Shown in pieces: positions 1-8,365 of a stretch of DNA of 64,000 nt (within the stretch, counting starts at the first letter, position 1; the number at the start of each line of letters is the position of its first letter). This DNA comes from Bifidobacterium phasiani (lineage in GTDB: Bacteria > Actinomycetota > Actinomycetes > Actinomycetales > Bifidobacteriaceae): assembly GCF_019331775.1 (NCBI RefSeq), contig NZ_JAHBBD010000001.1, positions 186,001 to 250,000 of the forward strand, in the 5' to 3' direction. A program made the translations under genes and the position numbers. Under the pieces are notes generated by a model. It was not told where the DNA came from and ran no database searches. It saw only the letters and a program-made list of their open reading frames with translations.

Positions 1-171
1 CGCGCGGAGACCGTACCGTCGAAGTCACGGACATCATGGCCGCCGCGCACGCTCAAGGCTCGCTCCCTCGAAACGGCCAGGACTCGTTCCCCCGAATCGG
101 GGCGGACCGCTAAGACCGCGCCAGGAGACACTGGTACCCCCGACCGGCGCCCGGTGCCTACACTGACGAGT

Positions 172-1074
172 ATGACCCCTTTGCTCCATGTCGACCATCT
201 CACCTGCACGATGCCCGCCCCGGGCGGCGGCGACGTGACGCTGTTCCGCGACCTGGCGTTCGACGTCGGCGCCGGCGAGGTCGTCGACGTCACGGGCCCC
301 TCCGGCTCCGGCAAAAGCAGCATGCTCACCGCGGTCGCCCGGCTGAACCCCCATGCGACGGCCGCGATGGCGCTTGACGGCGTGCCGGCCGAGCGGTACG
401 ACCCGCAGCGGTGGCGCGCCGCCGTCGCCTACCTGCCGCAGCGCCCCACGCTGACCGGCGCCAGCGTCGCCGAGGCGATCCGCCTGCCGTGGACGCTCGC
501 CGTGCGCGACGGGACGGGCGACGCCGACGACGGCGCCTCCGGGCGGCAACGCCGGTTCCCGCGCATCCGGACGGGCGGCGACCGCCGCGCCCGGCACCTG
601 CTGCCGGACGAGCGGATCCGCGCGACGCTCGACGCGCTGGGCTGCTCGGACATCGAGCTCGAACGCCCGCCGCACGAGCTGTCCGGCGGGCAGGCGGCGC
701 GCGTGGCGCTGGCCCGGACGCTGCTGACCGGGCCGCGGGTCCTGCTGGCCGACGAGGTGGACGCTGGCCTCGACGACGACAACGCGGCCAGGGTCGCGGC
801 GGTCATGGCGCAGGCCGCCGGCCGGGGCATGGCGGTCGTCCGCATCCGGCACCGGCCGCCCGACGGGCTGGCCGCGCGCGTCCTGACGCTCGACGGCGGA
901 CGGTTGACGGCGCAGGCCATCGGCACCGCGGCGCGCACCGCCGTGCCGGGCCGGGCCGAGGGGCCGGGCGGCGCGTTCCGGCCCGATGGCGCGACTGACC
1001 GGGGCGATGCGGGCGACGCGCGCCGTCCGGGCGGCGCGCGGCACGACGACGAGGAAAAGGCGGTGGCGGCATGA
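172..1074 (+). CDS. ABC transporter ATP-binding protein, FetA/YbbL-like
   Basis: Cytoplasmic ATPase subunit of a two-gene ABC transporter, coupled by a 4-bp ATGA overlap to the permease at 1071. About 300 residues. Walker A GPSGSGKSS near residues 42-50, signature LSGGQ near 170, Walker B VLLADEVD near 190. The last ~55 residues are a Gly/Arg/Asp-rich tail without family features. The partner is a UPF0014/FetB-type permease, so by family the pair probably exports a metal such as iron; the substrate is inferred. I chose ATG 172 because a TACACT -10-like box (159-164) lies about 7 bp upstream, which would give a leaderless mRNA. A GTG at 154 in the same frame is the alternative; neither has a strong ribosome binding site. 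Confidence 0.85.
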   Translation: MTPLLHVDHLTCTMPAPGGGDVTLFRDLAFDVGAGEVVDVTGPSGSGKSSMLTAVARLNPHATAAMALDGVPAERYDPQRWRAAVAYLPQRPTLTGASVAEAIRLPWTLAVRDGTGDADDGASGRQRRFPRIRTGGDRRARHLLPDERIRATLDALGCSDIELERPPHELSGGQAARVALARTLLTGPRVLLADEVDAGLDDDNAARVAAVMAQAAGRGMAVVRIRHRPPDGLAARVLTLDGGRLTAQAIGTAARTAVPGRAEGPGGAFRPDGATDRGDAGDARRPGGARHDDEEKAVAA

Positions 1075-1850
1075 CGACGGGCACGTACTATGCGATCGAC
1101 GTCTGGGGTCTGCTGGCGGCGATGCTGATGGTGGCGGTCGCGGCCGGCGTCTCCGGTCTGATGCGGCTCGGCGTGGGCCGCACGCTGCTGTGGTCGGCGT
1201 GCCGCGCCCTGCTCCAGCTGTGCGCGATGGGTCTGGTCATCGGCGTGGTGATCCGCTCCGGCAGCCCCTGGCCGGTCGTCGCGCTGATCGCCGTGATGCT
1301 GGCCGCCGGCGTGCAGATCACCCTGTCGCGCGCCAAGGGCGTGCCCAAGGGCCTGGCCGGCCCGGTGTTCCTGGCGCTGACGGTGACGATGCTGCTCATG
1401 CTGGCGCTGGTGGCCGAGCTGATCGTGCGCCCGACGCCGTGGTACTCGGCCCAGCTGGTGGTGCCGCTGGCGGGCATGCTGCTGGGCAACACGGTGTCGG
1501 CGCTGGCCGTCGGGCTGACGCGGTTCTTCGAGAGCATGCGCGAGCGGCGCGACGAGACGGCGATGCTGCTGGCGCTGGGGGCGACGCGCTGGGAGGCGGC
1601 GCGGCCCTCCGTCGTCTCGTCGATCCGGCTGGGCATGCTGCCGACGACGGCGTCGCTGGCCTCGAGCGGCATCGTGACGATCCCCGGCATGATGGCCGGG
1701 CAGGTCATCGCCGGAGGCAACCCGCTGGACGCGGCGAAGTACCAGTTCGTCATCCTCGCCGCGATCGCCGCGCTGACGCTGCTCGCCGACACGATCATCA
1801 TGCTGCTGGTCTACCGCGTCTGCTTCACCGCGGACGACCGGATCCGCTGA
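1071..1850 (+). CDS. ABC transporter permease, UPF0014/FetB family
   Basis: Integral membrane partner of the preceding ATPase. 259 residues, the usual length for the YbbM/FetB family, with about seven hydrophobic segments and the central stretch typical of this family (GLTRFFESMRERRDETAMLL region, then LGMLPTTASLASSGIVTIPGMM). E. coli FetB forms an iron exporter with FetA; the same role is inferred here from family and gene pairing. Its start overlaps the ATPase stop (ATGA), so translation is coupled. It is followed by a strong bidirectional terminator and faces the uracil permease convergently. Confidence 0.88.
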   Translation: MTTGTYYAIDVWGLLAAMLMVAVAAGVSGLMRLGVGRTLLWSACRALLQLCAMGLVIGVVIRSGSPWPVVALIAVMLAAGVQITLSRAKGVPKGLAGPVFLALTVTMLLMLALVAELIVRPTPWYSAQLVVPLAGMLLGNTVSALAVGLTRFFESMRERRDETAMLLALGATRWEAARPSVVSSIRLGMLPTTASLASSGIVTIPGMMAGQVIAGGNPLDAAKYQFVILAAIAALTLLADTIIMLLVYRVCFTADDRIR

Positions 1851-1869
1851 CGAGGCCGATCAATCGAAA

Positions 1870-1907
1870 AAGGCCGTGCGGCCCGGGCATGCCGGGCGCA
1901 CGGCCTT
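1870..1907. terminator. Bidirectional intrinsic terminator between fetB-like gene and uracil permease
   Basis: 11-bp stem AAGGCCGTGCG / CGCACGGCCTT with a GC-rich inner hairpin (CCCGGGCATGCCGGG). A run of five T follows on the minus strand, so it is a canonical terminator for the permease gene and probably also stops the plus-strand transporter transcript. Confidence 0.8.
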
Positions 1908-1931
1908 CGCGTACGGCGGTCGGCGCCGCCG

Positions 1932-3221
1932 TCACAGGATGTCGGGATCGTCCCGGTCGATGGTGCCGGTGGCCTTGCCAATGGCCTTGAGGCCGTGGTA
2001 GGCGACGAGCACGACGATCGTGCCGATGGCGATGCCGTTGAACTGCACGCCCTGGATGGCGAACGTGAAGTCGGCGATGCCGATGATCATCACGATGGCG
2101 GCGGTCATGACGTTGAGCGACTTGTCGAAGTTGACGTGGTTGTCGACCCAGATGCGCACGCCCATCATGCCGATCATGCCGTAGAGCAGCGTGGTCACGC
2201 CGCCGAGCACGCCGGCCGGGATTGTGTTGATGATCGCGCCGAACTTCGGGCACAGGCTCAGCAGCAGCGCGAAGCCGGCGGCGAACCAGTAGGCCGCGGT
2301 CGAGTAGACCTTGGTGGAGGCCATCACGCCGATGTTCTCGCCGTAGGTGGTGGTGCCGGAGCCGCCGCCGAAGCCGGCGACCGCGGTGCCCAGGCCGTCG
2401 GCGAACAGCGCGGTGCCGATCTGGTCGTCGTAGTCGCGGCCGGTCATCTGCGCGACGGACTTGACGTGGCCGACGTTCTCGGCGATCAGGACGAGCACGA
2501 CCGGGATGAACATCGGCAGGACCGAGAAGTCGGCCTGCGGCAGGTGGAACTGCGGCAGACCCACCCAGGAGGCCTCGCCGACGGCGGCGAAGTCGACCTG
2601 GCCGCGGAAGCACGCGTAGACGTAGCCGACGATCACGCCGAGCAGGATGTTCAGGCGGCCCAGCAGGCCCTTGAACAGCACCGAGATCAGCAGCACGGCC
2701 ACCAGCGTGACCAGCGCCGTGTCGGGCGCGGCGGAGAAGTTGTTCCACACGCTCGGGGCCAGGTTGAAGCCGATGATCGCCACGATGGCGCCGTTGACGA
2801 CCGGCGGCATGATGATGTCGATCCACTTGGCGCCGGCGAAGTGCACGAGCAGGCCGATCAGGGCCAGCAGCAGGCCTGTGACCATGATGCCGAAGCTGGC
2901 GACCGCCAGCCCCTTGTTCGCGGTGGTCACGGCGGCGATCGGCGCGATGAAGCCGAAGGACGAGCCGAGGTAGCTCGGCAGGATGTTCCTGTTGATCAGC
3001 AGGAACAGCGCGGTCGAGAACGCCGTGAAGAACAGCGTGGTCGACGGGTCGAAGCCGGTGAGGATCGGCACCAGGAAGGTGGCGCCGAACATGGCCACGA
3101 CGTGCTGCGCGCCGATGCCGGCGGTGCGCACCCAGGTCAGACGCTCGTCAGGCTCGACGACCTCGCCGGGCTTGAGCGTCTTGCCATCGCCATGGATGGC
3201 CCAAGTGAACAGATTCGTCAT
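1932..3221 (-). CDS. uraA: Uracil/xanthine permease, NCS2 (UraA-type)
   Basis: Nucleobase:cation symporter of the NCS2 family, 429 residues with about 12-14 hydrophobic segments. Family landmarks visible include QHVVAMFGATFLVPILTG near the N terminus, the SSFGFIAPI half-helix and the VLVLIAENVGHVKSVAQMTGRD loop that carries the substrate-binding acidic residue. It likely imports uracil (or xanthine). The start at 3221 (MTNLFTW) is preceded by AAGGAGA at good spacing, better than the upstream in-frame start at 3254. It is monocistronic, with its terminator at 1870-1907. Confidence 0.92.
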   Translation of the reverse strand: MTNLFTWAIHGDGKTLKPGEVVEPDERLTWVRTAGIGAQHVVAMFGATFLVPILTGFDPSTTLFFTAFSTALFLLINRNILPSYLGSSFGFIAPIAAVTTANKGLAVASFGIMVTGLLLALIGLLVHFAGAKWIDIIMPPVVNGAIVAIIGFNLAPSVWNNFSAAPDTALVTLVAVLLISVLFKGLLGRLNILLGVIVGYVYACFRGQVDFAAVGEASWVGLPQFHLPQADFSVLPMFIPVVLVLIAENVGHVKSVAQMTGRDYDDQIGTALFADGLGTAVAGFGGGSGTTTYGENIGVMASTKVYSTAAYWFAAGFALLLSLCPKFGAIINTIPAGVLGGVTTLLYGMIGMMGVRIWVDNHVNFDKSLNVMTAAIVMIIGIADFTFAIQGVQFNGIAIGTIVVLVAYHGLKAIGKATGTIDRDDPDIL

Positions 3222-3329
3222 CTGGTTCTCCTTAACTCTCTCCGCGCGGCACACGACTCCCGCCGCGCATCACAGGCCATTGTAGCGATACACCCGACCT
3301 CGGCCCCCGAACGCCCGCGGGCGGGCGCC

Positions 3330-4142
3330 TCACAGGTGCGGATCCACGGCGTGGACGACGTCGACCAGGTCGCCGTTGGACAGCAGCGGCTTGGCGAACT
3401 CGCGCCACGGCTCGACGCTCACCTCCCAGCGGCCGGTCGCCTCGTCGAGCACCGGGCGCGCGGTCTGCTCCCAACGCATGCGCAGCGACGTGCGTCCGGT
3501 GTGCGGGTCGCGGCGCGAGTAGTGCAGGCACGTGCAGTTCGTGATCTGCCATTCCGGGCTGTCGGCGCGGCGCAGGAACTCCTCGTCGGAGATGTCCTCC
3601 AGCGTGAGCATCAGCGCGAGCATGAAGTCGCCGTGCGTCACCGCGACCACGGACTGGGCGTCGGAGCGCCGGTTCAGCGAGGTCAGCAGGTTGTGCACGC
3701 GGTCCTCGGCGACGTCCGCGATCGACTCGCCAGCCGGCGGCCGCCAGTACAGCGGGTCGGTGCGCTTGAACATCCAGTTGCGCGGGTAGTTGGTGCGGAA
3801 CTCCTCCTGCGTGACCGTGTTGATCTCGCCCCAGGAGCGTTCGCGCAGCACGCGGCACTCCTCCCATTTGGCCTTCGGCAGCGCCATCGTCGCGGCGGTC
3901 TCGCGCGTGCGCACGTACGGGGAGACCAGGTAGCGGTCGAACAGCTGCTGCCGGCAGACCAGCCAGCGGCCGATGCAGTCGGCCTGCTTGCGGCCGACGG
4001 CGGTCAGGCGCCAGGAGCGGTCCGGCACGGTGACGTTGTCCTGCGTGTACAGCGAGTCGTCGCCCCGCTCCCCCGCCTGCACGATGACGTTCGCCTCGGA
4101 CTGCCCGTGGCGGATCACATAAAGGTCGAGCGGCATGCCCAT
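3330..4142 (-). CDS. Histidine phosphatase family protein (phosphoglycerate-mutase-like)
   Basis: 270-residue cytoplasmic phosphatase of the branch-1 histidine phosphatase family. The catalytic RHG motif is at the N terminus (YVIRHGQSEAN), with a second conserved Arg in YVRTRETAA, Glu in SWGEIN and the catalytic His in VVAVTHGDFML. It is longer than cofactor-dependent mutases and lacks features that would name a substrate. Start 4142 (ATGGGCATG) has AGGTGAGGA upstream; an upstream in-frame start would add an Ala/Arg-rich stretch with no family similarity. Confidence 0.88.
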   Translation of the reverse strand: MGMPLDLYVIRHGQSEANVIVQAGERGDDSLYTQDNVTVPDRSWRLTAVGRKQADCIGRWLVCRQQLFDRYLVSPYVRTRETAATMALPKAKWEECRVLRERSWGEINTVTQEEFRTNYPRNWMFKRTDPLYWRPPAGESIADVAEDRVHNLLTSLNRRSDAQSVVAVTHGDFMLALMLTLEDISDEEFLRRADSPEWQITNCTCLHYSRRDPHTGRTSLRMRWEQTARPVLDEATGRWEVSVEPWREFAKPLLSNGDLVDVVHAVDPHL

Positions 4143-4548
4143 GGTTTCCTCACCTTCCGTGTCGTATTCGTCGTGCGCGCCGCATGCGCGCGTGCGCCGC
4201 GCGGCCGCGGTCGCGCCCGCCGCGGCCATGCCCGCCTCGGTCCGTCATCGGCCGGAAGCCGGGACCGGGCCACGGCGGGCACGCCCGGATTCCCGCATTG
4301 GAGGCGTTCGGCCCGTCATCACGCCGGGTCGCGGCGGCACGGCCGACGATACCGCCGCATCGGCCGCCGGCGCAACCGCCGCGCACGGCCGCCGCGCACG
4401 CATGCCCCCGCGGGCGGGCCCTGCCTCCACGGTATCGCCGGTACGTTCCGGCGACCCGCCGGGACGCGCGTTCCCGCCCTGAAATTCACCCCCGCGTCCA
4501 CCGCCGTTCACCCCCCCTCGGCACGCCGCCGTTGACGATTTTCAAGCA
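4143..4548. other. GC-rich intergenic stretch without recognised genes
   Basis: About 400 bp between the phosphatase and the small-ORF leader. All open frames here are Arg/Pro/Ala-rich and have no convincing start signals or domains. No repeat or RNA gene was recognised. Confidence 0.5.
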
Positions 4549-4697
4549 TTGCCGACAGATATGACAAAAGTACGACGAAAGCGGCATGACGGCCCCCCGG
4601 CGGCGACGTAGGCTGGAGCCACAACAGAAGAACGAACAAGATGCGACACGGGCGGCCGCGGACCAAGACGGCCGCCGTCAACGAAAGGATGACAACC
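4549..4697 (+). promoter_or_regulatory. Promoter and structured 5' leader of small ORF 1 (duplicated at 6020-6181)
   Basis: This region aligns almost without gaps with the leader of the second small ORF. Shared blocks: GCCGACAGATATGACAAAA (GCCGACGGATATGTCAAAA in copy 2), a GTAGGCTG box that could be a -10, the block CCACAACAGAAGAACGAAC, and a perfect 8-bp stem GGCGGCCG / CGGCCGCC separated by 10 nt. The first block is a likely activator site for the AraC protein encoded between the copies. The hairpin lies about 30 nt before the start codon, so it would be in the 5' UTR. Confidence 0.6.
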
Positions 4698-4823
4698 ATG
4701 ATGGATCAGCAGATGTTCGACAAGGCCCTGCGCTCCCCGCTCGCCGCGACCGACCCGTCGCTCGGCAGCTACGCGCTCTCCCAGACCGTGTGGAACGGCC
4801 TCAAGCGCGTGATCGCCAAGTAA
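4698..4823 (+). CDS. Small ORF 1, 41-residue protein (paralogue of 6182-6310)
   Basis: 41-residue protein of unknown function. Residues ~9-28 (the LRSPLAATDPSLGSYAL block) are nearly identical to the second copy. The C terminus is a short cationic amphipathic segment (VWNGLKRVIAK; AWKAIRRVLAK in copy 2). There is no signal peptide or Cys. The ATG at 4698 has GAAAGGA eight nt upstream; ATG 4701 is an alternative. Conservation of protein, leader and spacing in two copies around an AraC gene supports real expression. A role as a peptide signal, effector or regulator partner is only a guess. A terminator follows at 4920. Confidence 0.7.
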   Translation: MMDQQMFDKALRSPLAATDPSLGSYALSQTVWNGLKRVIAK

Positions 4824-4919
4824 GGAACGCGCCGATGGCCGCATGAGGGCGCGCAACGCCCCGCGCGCGGCCCATTGAAGACCCGGCCGCCGCCGACCGA
4901 CAGGCCCCAAGCGGCGGAC

Positions 4920-4960
4920 GACCCTCCCGACCGGAGTCCCGGCGGGAGGGTCTTTTCGTT
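4920..4960 (+). terminator. Intrinsic terminator downstream of small ORF 1
   Basis: 10-bp stem GACCCTCCCG / CGGGAGGGTC with a 13-nt loop, followed by TTTTCGTTT on the plus strand. It ends the small-ORF transcript about 100 bp after its stop. Confidence 0.8.
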
Positions 4961-5070
4961 TGTGCGGCCGCACGCAGTCCGTCACGCCCGACACCTGACG
5001 GACCGTGCCGACGGACGTTCCGGAGCCGGAGGTTTCGGAGCCATCCGCTCCGGACCCGGAGGTTCCGCGG

Positions 5071-5144
5071 TCGCCCGCAGCCCGTTCCGCGGATCGCCCA
5101 CCGCCCGCAGCCCGTTCCGCGGATCGCCCACCGCCCGCAGCCCG
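5071..5144. repeat. Tandem repeat, 30-bp period, about 2.5 copies
   Basis: The unit beginning CGCCCGCAGCCCGTTCCGC recurs at 5072, 5102 and (partial) 5132 with a 30-bp period. It is non-coding, between the small-ORF terminator and the 3' end of the AraC gene, and degenerate versions continue to about 5200. Probably a slippage-prone GC-rich spacer. Confidence 0.75.
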
Positions 5145-5232
5145 CCACCCGGTCCGCGATCCACCGCCCGGTCCGCGGTCCGCAATCCGTGTTCCGCAAT
5201 CCGCCGAAGCCGCCGAAGCCGCCGGACACGCG

Positions 5233-5988
5233 CTACTCGGGCCACAGGCCGGTCTGCGCGTACCGCTTGCGGTACTCCCCCGGTGTCATGCCGCTGTGCT
5301 CGCGGAACACCTTCGTGAAGTGGCTCTGCGACCGGTACGCCAGGATCTGCGCGATCTCGCCCAGCGGGTACTCGGAGTACTTGAGCATGTTCTCGGCCGC
5401 CTCCATGCGCTGCGCGGTGACGTACTTCGAGATCGTGGTGCCGGTCTCCCGCGCGAACAGCTCCGACAGATACGTCGGGTTCAGGTGCACGTGCCCGGCG
5501 AGGATCGGCACGGTGATGCGCTCGTGCAGATGGTAGTGGATGTAGTCCATGCATTCGACGACCGCCTTGGAGTGCACCTCGGTCTTCTGCATGTCGGCCA
5601 TCGCCCAGGTGAAGAAGGTCATCATGTCGGTGTTCAGCCGGCGCACCTCGTCGACCGATGTGCACCGGTCGACGCTCTGGATGTACAGGTCGCTGGCGTT
5701 GTAGGCGTCCTCCTCGTCCATGCCGCCCTCGATGGCGAAGCGCGTGGCCATCGTCACCGAGGCGACGAACAGGTACTGGGCGTTGCGCAGCGGATCGTCG
5801 CTGACGTGCCCGGTCAGCCCCGAGGACCACATCCGCGCGCTCTCCCCGATCGCCGCCAGGTCGCCGGCCTTCATCAGGTCGAACTGCTTCATCTCCTCGA
5901 CGTAGCGGTGGTGGCGGACGCGGTCCTCGCGGCTGAGGAAGTCGAGGTACCTCAGCTTCGCCTCGTCCACGACCGGCTGCTGTGCCAT
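5233..5988 (-). CDS. AraC-family transcriptional regulator
   Basis: 251-residue regulator. Residues ~150-248 form the double helix-turn-helix AraC domain (ITVPILAGHVHLNPTYLSELF as the first HTH, PLGEIAQILAYRSQSHFTKVF as the second, then the PGEYRKRY end). The N-terminal ~145 residues are helical, of the type in Firmicutes/Actinobacteria regulators with a DPLRNAQYLF motif; no ligand can be named. AAAGGGG precedes ATG 5988. It lies between two paralogous micropeptide genes and is transcribed away from the second one, whose leader occupies the shared 190-bp divergent region. It is therefore the likely regulator of both peptides. Confidence 0.85.
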   Translation of the reverse strand: MAQQPVVDEAKLRYLDFLSREDRVRHHRYVEEMKQFDLMKAGDLAAIGESARMWSSGLTGHVSDDPLRNAQYLFVASVTMATRFAIEGGMDEEDAYNASDLYIQSVDRCTSVDEVRRLNTDMMTFFTWAMADMQKTEVHSKAVVECMDYIHYHLHERITVPILAGHVHLNPTYLSELFARETGTTISKYVTAQRMEAAENMLKYSEYPLGEIAQILAYRSQSHFTKVFREHSGMTPGEYRKRYAQTGLWPE

Positions 5989-6019
5989 GTCACGCCCCTT
6001 TCGCCCGCCTTATGGTTAT

Positions 6020-6181
6020 CGATATTCAAGAATAGCCGACGGATATGTCAAAAAGTCGAGGAATCCGGCATGCGCGGGCCCGCACCGCCGTCGTAGGCTG
6101 AAACCACAACAGAAGAACGAACGGAAACGAACACACGGGCGGCCGCGGACCAAGACGGCCGCCGCCACGAAAGGACCACCT
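6020..6181 (+). promoter_or_regulatory. Promoter and structured 5' leader of small ORF 2
   Basis: Second copy of the leader described at 4549-4697, with the same order of blocks: GCCGACGGATATGTCAAAA, GTAGGCTG, CCACAACAGAAGAACGAAC, then the GGCGGCCG/CGGCCGCC hairpin and a GAAAGGA Shine-Dalgarno. It is divergent from the AraC gene, so its upstream block could also serve autoregulation of that gene. Confidence 0.6.
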
Positions 6182-6310
6182 ATGAACAAGAACGAAACGA
6201 TGCTGAACGAAGCCCTGCGCTCCCCGCTCGCCGCGACCGACCCGTCGCTCGGCAGCTACGCCCTCGGCCAAGCGGCCTGGAAGGCGATCCGCCGCGTGCT
6301 CGCCAAGTGA
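6182..6310 (+). CDS. Small ORF 2, 42-residue protein (paralogue of 4698-4823)
   Basis: 42-residue protein sharing about 24 of its last 32 residues with small ORF 1, including the uninterrupted LRSPLAATDPSLGSYAL block and a cationic C-terminal helix ending RRVLAK. GAAAGGA lies 7 nt before ATG 6182. The N termini differ (MNKNETMLNEA against MMDQQMFDKA), as expected for diverged duplicates under selection on the core. Function unknown. A perfect 22-bp hairpin at 6416 is the likely terminator. Confidence 0.7.
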   Translation: MNKNETMLNEALRSPLAATDPSLGSYALGQAAWKAIRRVLAK

Positions 6311-6415
6311 GCCACAGGGGCCCATCGCCCCGCGCCGATCGCGGCCGGCGCCACAACCGCGCCCGGCACCGCGAACGCATGCGCCGCCATCAGCCCGGCG
6401 CTCCGGTACCTGAAC

Positions 6416-6463
6416 GGACGAGGCCCTGTTCCGGTTCGCATGAACCGGAACAGGGCCTCGTCC
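6416..6463. terminator. Perfect 22-bp stem-loop, probable bidirectional terminator
   Basis: The arms 6416-6437 and 6442-6463 are perfect reverse complements around a 4-nt GCAT loop. There is no T run, so it is an I-shaped terminator or another palindromic element. It lies between small ORF 2 (plus) and Hsp20 (minus), where convergent transcripts meet. Confidence 0.65.
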
Positions 6464-6625
6464 GCAATCCGCCCATATCCACGGCGCCACGGTCCGCACG
6501 GCCGCGACCGACGCCGGCGTGCCGTCGGACAACCGCCCGCGCGGATGCCCGACGGCGAAGCAGCCGAGGCGACGACCATGGCCGCATGGGTCATGGTCCG
6601 GCCGCCGCGGATCCAGGCGGATGGA

Positions 6626-7078
6626 TCAGCCTTCGATGGCGATGGTGTGCTTCTGCTCGACCTGCTGCTCGCGCTGCGGCTTCGGCAGCTCGATGCACAG
6701 CGTGCCGTCCTTGTAGCTGGCGTGGATGTCGGACTCGGTGACGTTCTCGCCGACGTAGAAGCTGCGCGAGCACGAGCCGACGTACCGCTCGCGGCGCAGC
6801 CAGCGGCCGTTGTCGCTCTTGTCGTCGTGGTGCGAGTCGCGACGGGCGCTGACCGTCAGATAGCCGTTCTTCAGCTCGATGGCGATGTCCTCCTTGCGGA
6901 AGCCCGGCATGTCGATGTCCACCGCGTAGCCCTTGTCGGTCTCGCGCACGTCGGTGTTCATCATGTTGCCGGCCACCACGGTGCCGCCGTCATTGACGCG
7001 ACGCAGCCCCGTGAAGAACGGGTCGTCGAACAGATCGCCGAACAGGGAATCGTGAATCAGTGAAGGAAACATGGCCAT
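6626..7078 (-). CDS. Hsp20/alpha-crystallin small heat-shock protein
   Basis: 150-residue ATP-independent chaperone. The alpha-crystallin domain runs from about residue 35 to 135, with YAVDIDMPGFRKEDIAIELKNGYLTVSA and GSCSRSFYVGENVTESDIHASYKDGTLCIELPK, followed by a short tail without a clear IXI motif. The N-terminal MFPSLIHDSLFGDLFDDPF resembles other bacterial class A small Hsps. AAGGAGT lies 10 nt before ATG 7078. It is probably heat-inducible; I could not identify a HAIR or CIRCE element in the 170 bp upstream. Confidence 0.92.
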   Translation of the reverse strand: MAMFPSLIHDSLFGDLFDDPFFTGLRRVNDGGTVVAGNMMNTDVRETDKGYAVDIDMPGFRKEDIAIELKNGYLTVSARRDSHHDDKSDNGRWLRRERYVGSCSRSFYVGENVTESDIHASYKDGTLCIELPKPQREQQVEQKHTIAIEG

Positions 7079-7251
7079 AGTCAAACACACTCCTTAACTT
7101 CCTTGGAGAAGGCCGGCGCCCGGCCGCATGGGCGACCGCCGCCGGCCCGGAGCCCCTCCGGGCTCTCATCCTTGACCGTTCACTTCGTACAACCGACCCC
7201 CGCCGCGGCGCTTCCGCCGTTTCGCCCCGGGCGAAACAGCCGTCCGGTCCG

Positions 7252-8343
7252 TCAGAAGAACAGCTTGGCGACGAGCACCGCGAACGCGACCAGCATCACC
7301 GAGGCGATGAAACTGGCCAGCACGGCCTTGGCGCCCTTGGAGGCGATCGCCTTGAAGTTCACGTTGATGCCGAGCGCGGCCATGGCCATGCCGAGCACGA
7401 TGTAGGCGACGTCGACCAGCTGGGCCGAGATCGCGGCCAGGAACGGCACGTAGGTGCCGAGCACCGACGCGGCGATGAAGCCGAGCATGAACCACGGGAA
7501 GGCGACCTTGCGCTTGCCCTCGTGCCTGACGGTCGAATGGGTGCGGTCCCACCAGATCGCGATGATGATCGCGGCGAAGACCAGCATGAGCACGCGGCTG
7601 AGCTTCATGATCGTGGCCATGTTCAGCGCCTCCTCGCCGAACGCGCCGCCGACCGCCACGGCGTGGGCGATCTCGTGCAGGCTGGCGCCCGCGGCGATGC
7701 CCTGCTGCGCGGGGGTCAGGCCGAGCGCCGGGAACAGGGCGATCTCGACGAGCGCGAAGACGGTGCCCATGATGGCGACGGTGGCGACGGCCATCACCTC
7801 GTCGTCGGCCTTCTCCTCCTCCTGGTCCTCGGAGACGGTGATCGAGCCGGACAGGCCCATGACGGCGGCGGCGCCGCAGATGCCGGTGCCGCCGGCGGTG
7901 AGGATCGCCAGCATCGGGCTGACCTTGAGCGCGCGGGCGATCAGGTAGGTGACCACGATGACCAGCGTCACGATGACGGCCGCGATCGGCAGGCACTTGA
8001 TGCCCTGCGTGAACAGCACCTGCAGGTTGAGCTTGAAGCCCAGCAGGATGATGCCCAGGCGCAGCAGCTTGTTGGAGATCAGGCCGGCCGCGTCCTTGAC
8101 CCCCGCGCGGCGCGAGTCGTTGGCGCCGACGTAGAGGGAACGGATCGGGAACTGGATCACCATGCCGATGAGCAGGGCGATGATCAGCGGCCCCAGCAGC
8201 GAGAACCCGTCGAGCTGCTTGAGGAACGTGCCGATGAACGAGGCGATCAGCGTCAGGACCGCGATGAACAGCATGTCGGTGGTCGCGATGCGCTTCCACC
8301 ACTTGGTGCAGAACTCTCTCATGGCTTCATTGAACAACGCCAC
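7252..8343 (-). CDS. YeiH/UPF0324-family membrane transporter
   Basis: Putative sulfate-type exporter family. About 363 residues with ~10 hydrophobic helices (LGIILLGFKLNLQVL; LTAGGTGICGAAAVMG; IAAGASLHEIAHAVAVGGAF). The GGTGICGAAAVMG and LHEIAHAVAVG blocks are family hallmarks. GTG 8343 and ATG 8322 are both possible starts and neither has a good Shine-Dalgarno. The gene upstream in the same direction encodes a LysR regulator, the same pairing as yeiE-yeiH elsewhere. A 21-bp palindrome at 8366-8386 sits directly upstream and may be the operator. Confidence 0.88.
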   Translation of the reverse strand: MALFNEAMREFCTKWWKRIATTDMLFIAVLTLIASFIGTFLKQLDGFSLLGPLIIALLIGMVIQFPIRSLYVGANDSRRAGVKDAAGLISNKLLRLGIILLGFKLNLQVLFTQGIKCLPIAAVIVTLVIVVTYLIARALKVSPMLAILTAGGTGICGAAAVMGLSGSITVSEDQEEEKADDEVMAVATVAIMGTVFALVEIALFPALGLTPAQQGIAAGASLHEIAHAVAVGGAFGEEALNMATIMKLSRVLMLVFAAIIIAIWWDRTHSTVRHEGKRKVAFPWFMLGFIAASVLGTYVPFLAAISAQLVDVAYIVLGMAMAALGINVNFKAIASKGAKAVLASFIASVMLVAFAVLVAKLFF

Positions 8344-8365
8344 GCATCATCGGTCAAATGGAACA

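Noticed and set aside
34..1044. Long minus-strand open frame opposite the FetA-like gene
   Set aside because: Arg/Ala/Gly/Pro-rich composition, no domain, fully antisense to a gene with clear ABC motifs. Such frames are common in high-GC DNA.
1995..4535. 846-codon plus-strand frame across the permease and phosphatase genes
   Set aside because: Asp/His/Arg/Val-rich antisense shadow; both genes on the other strand have strong family motifs.
5071..5144. CRISPR-like array
   Set aside because: The 30-bp units are contiguous with no unique spacers and no cas genes are in the window. It is a plain tandem repeat.
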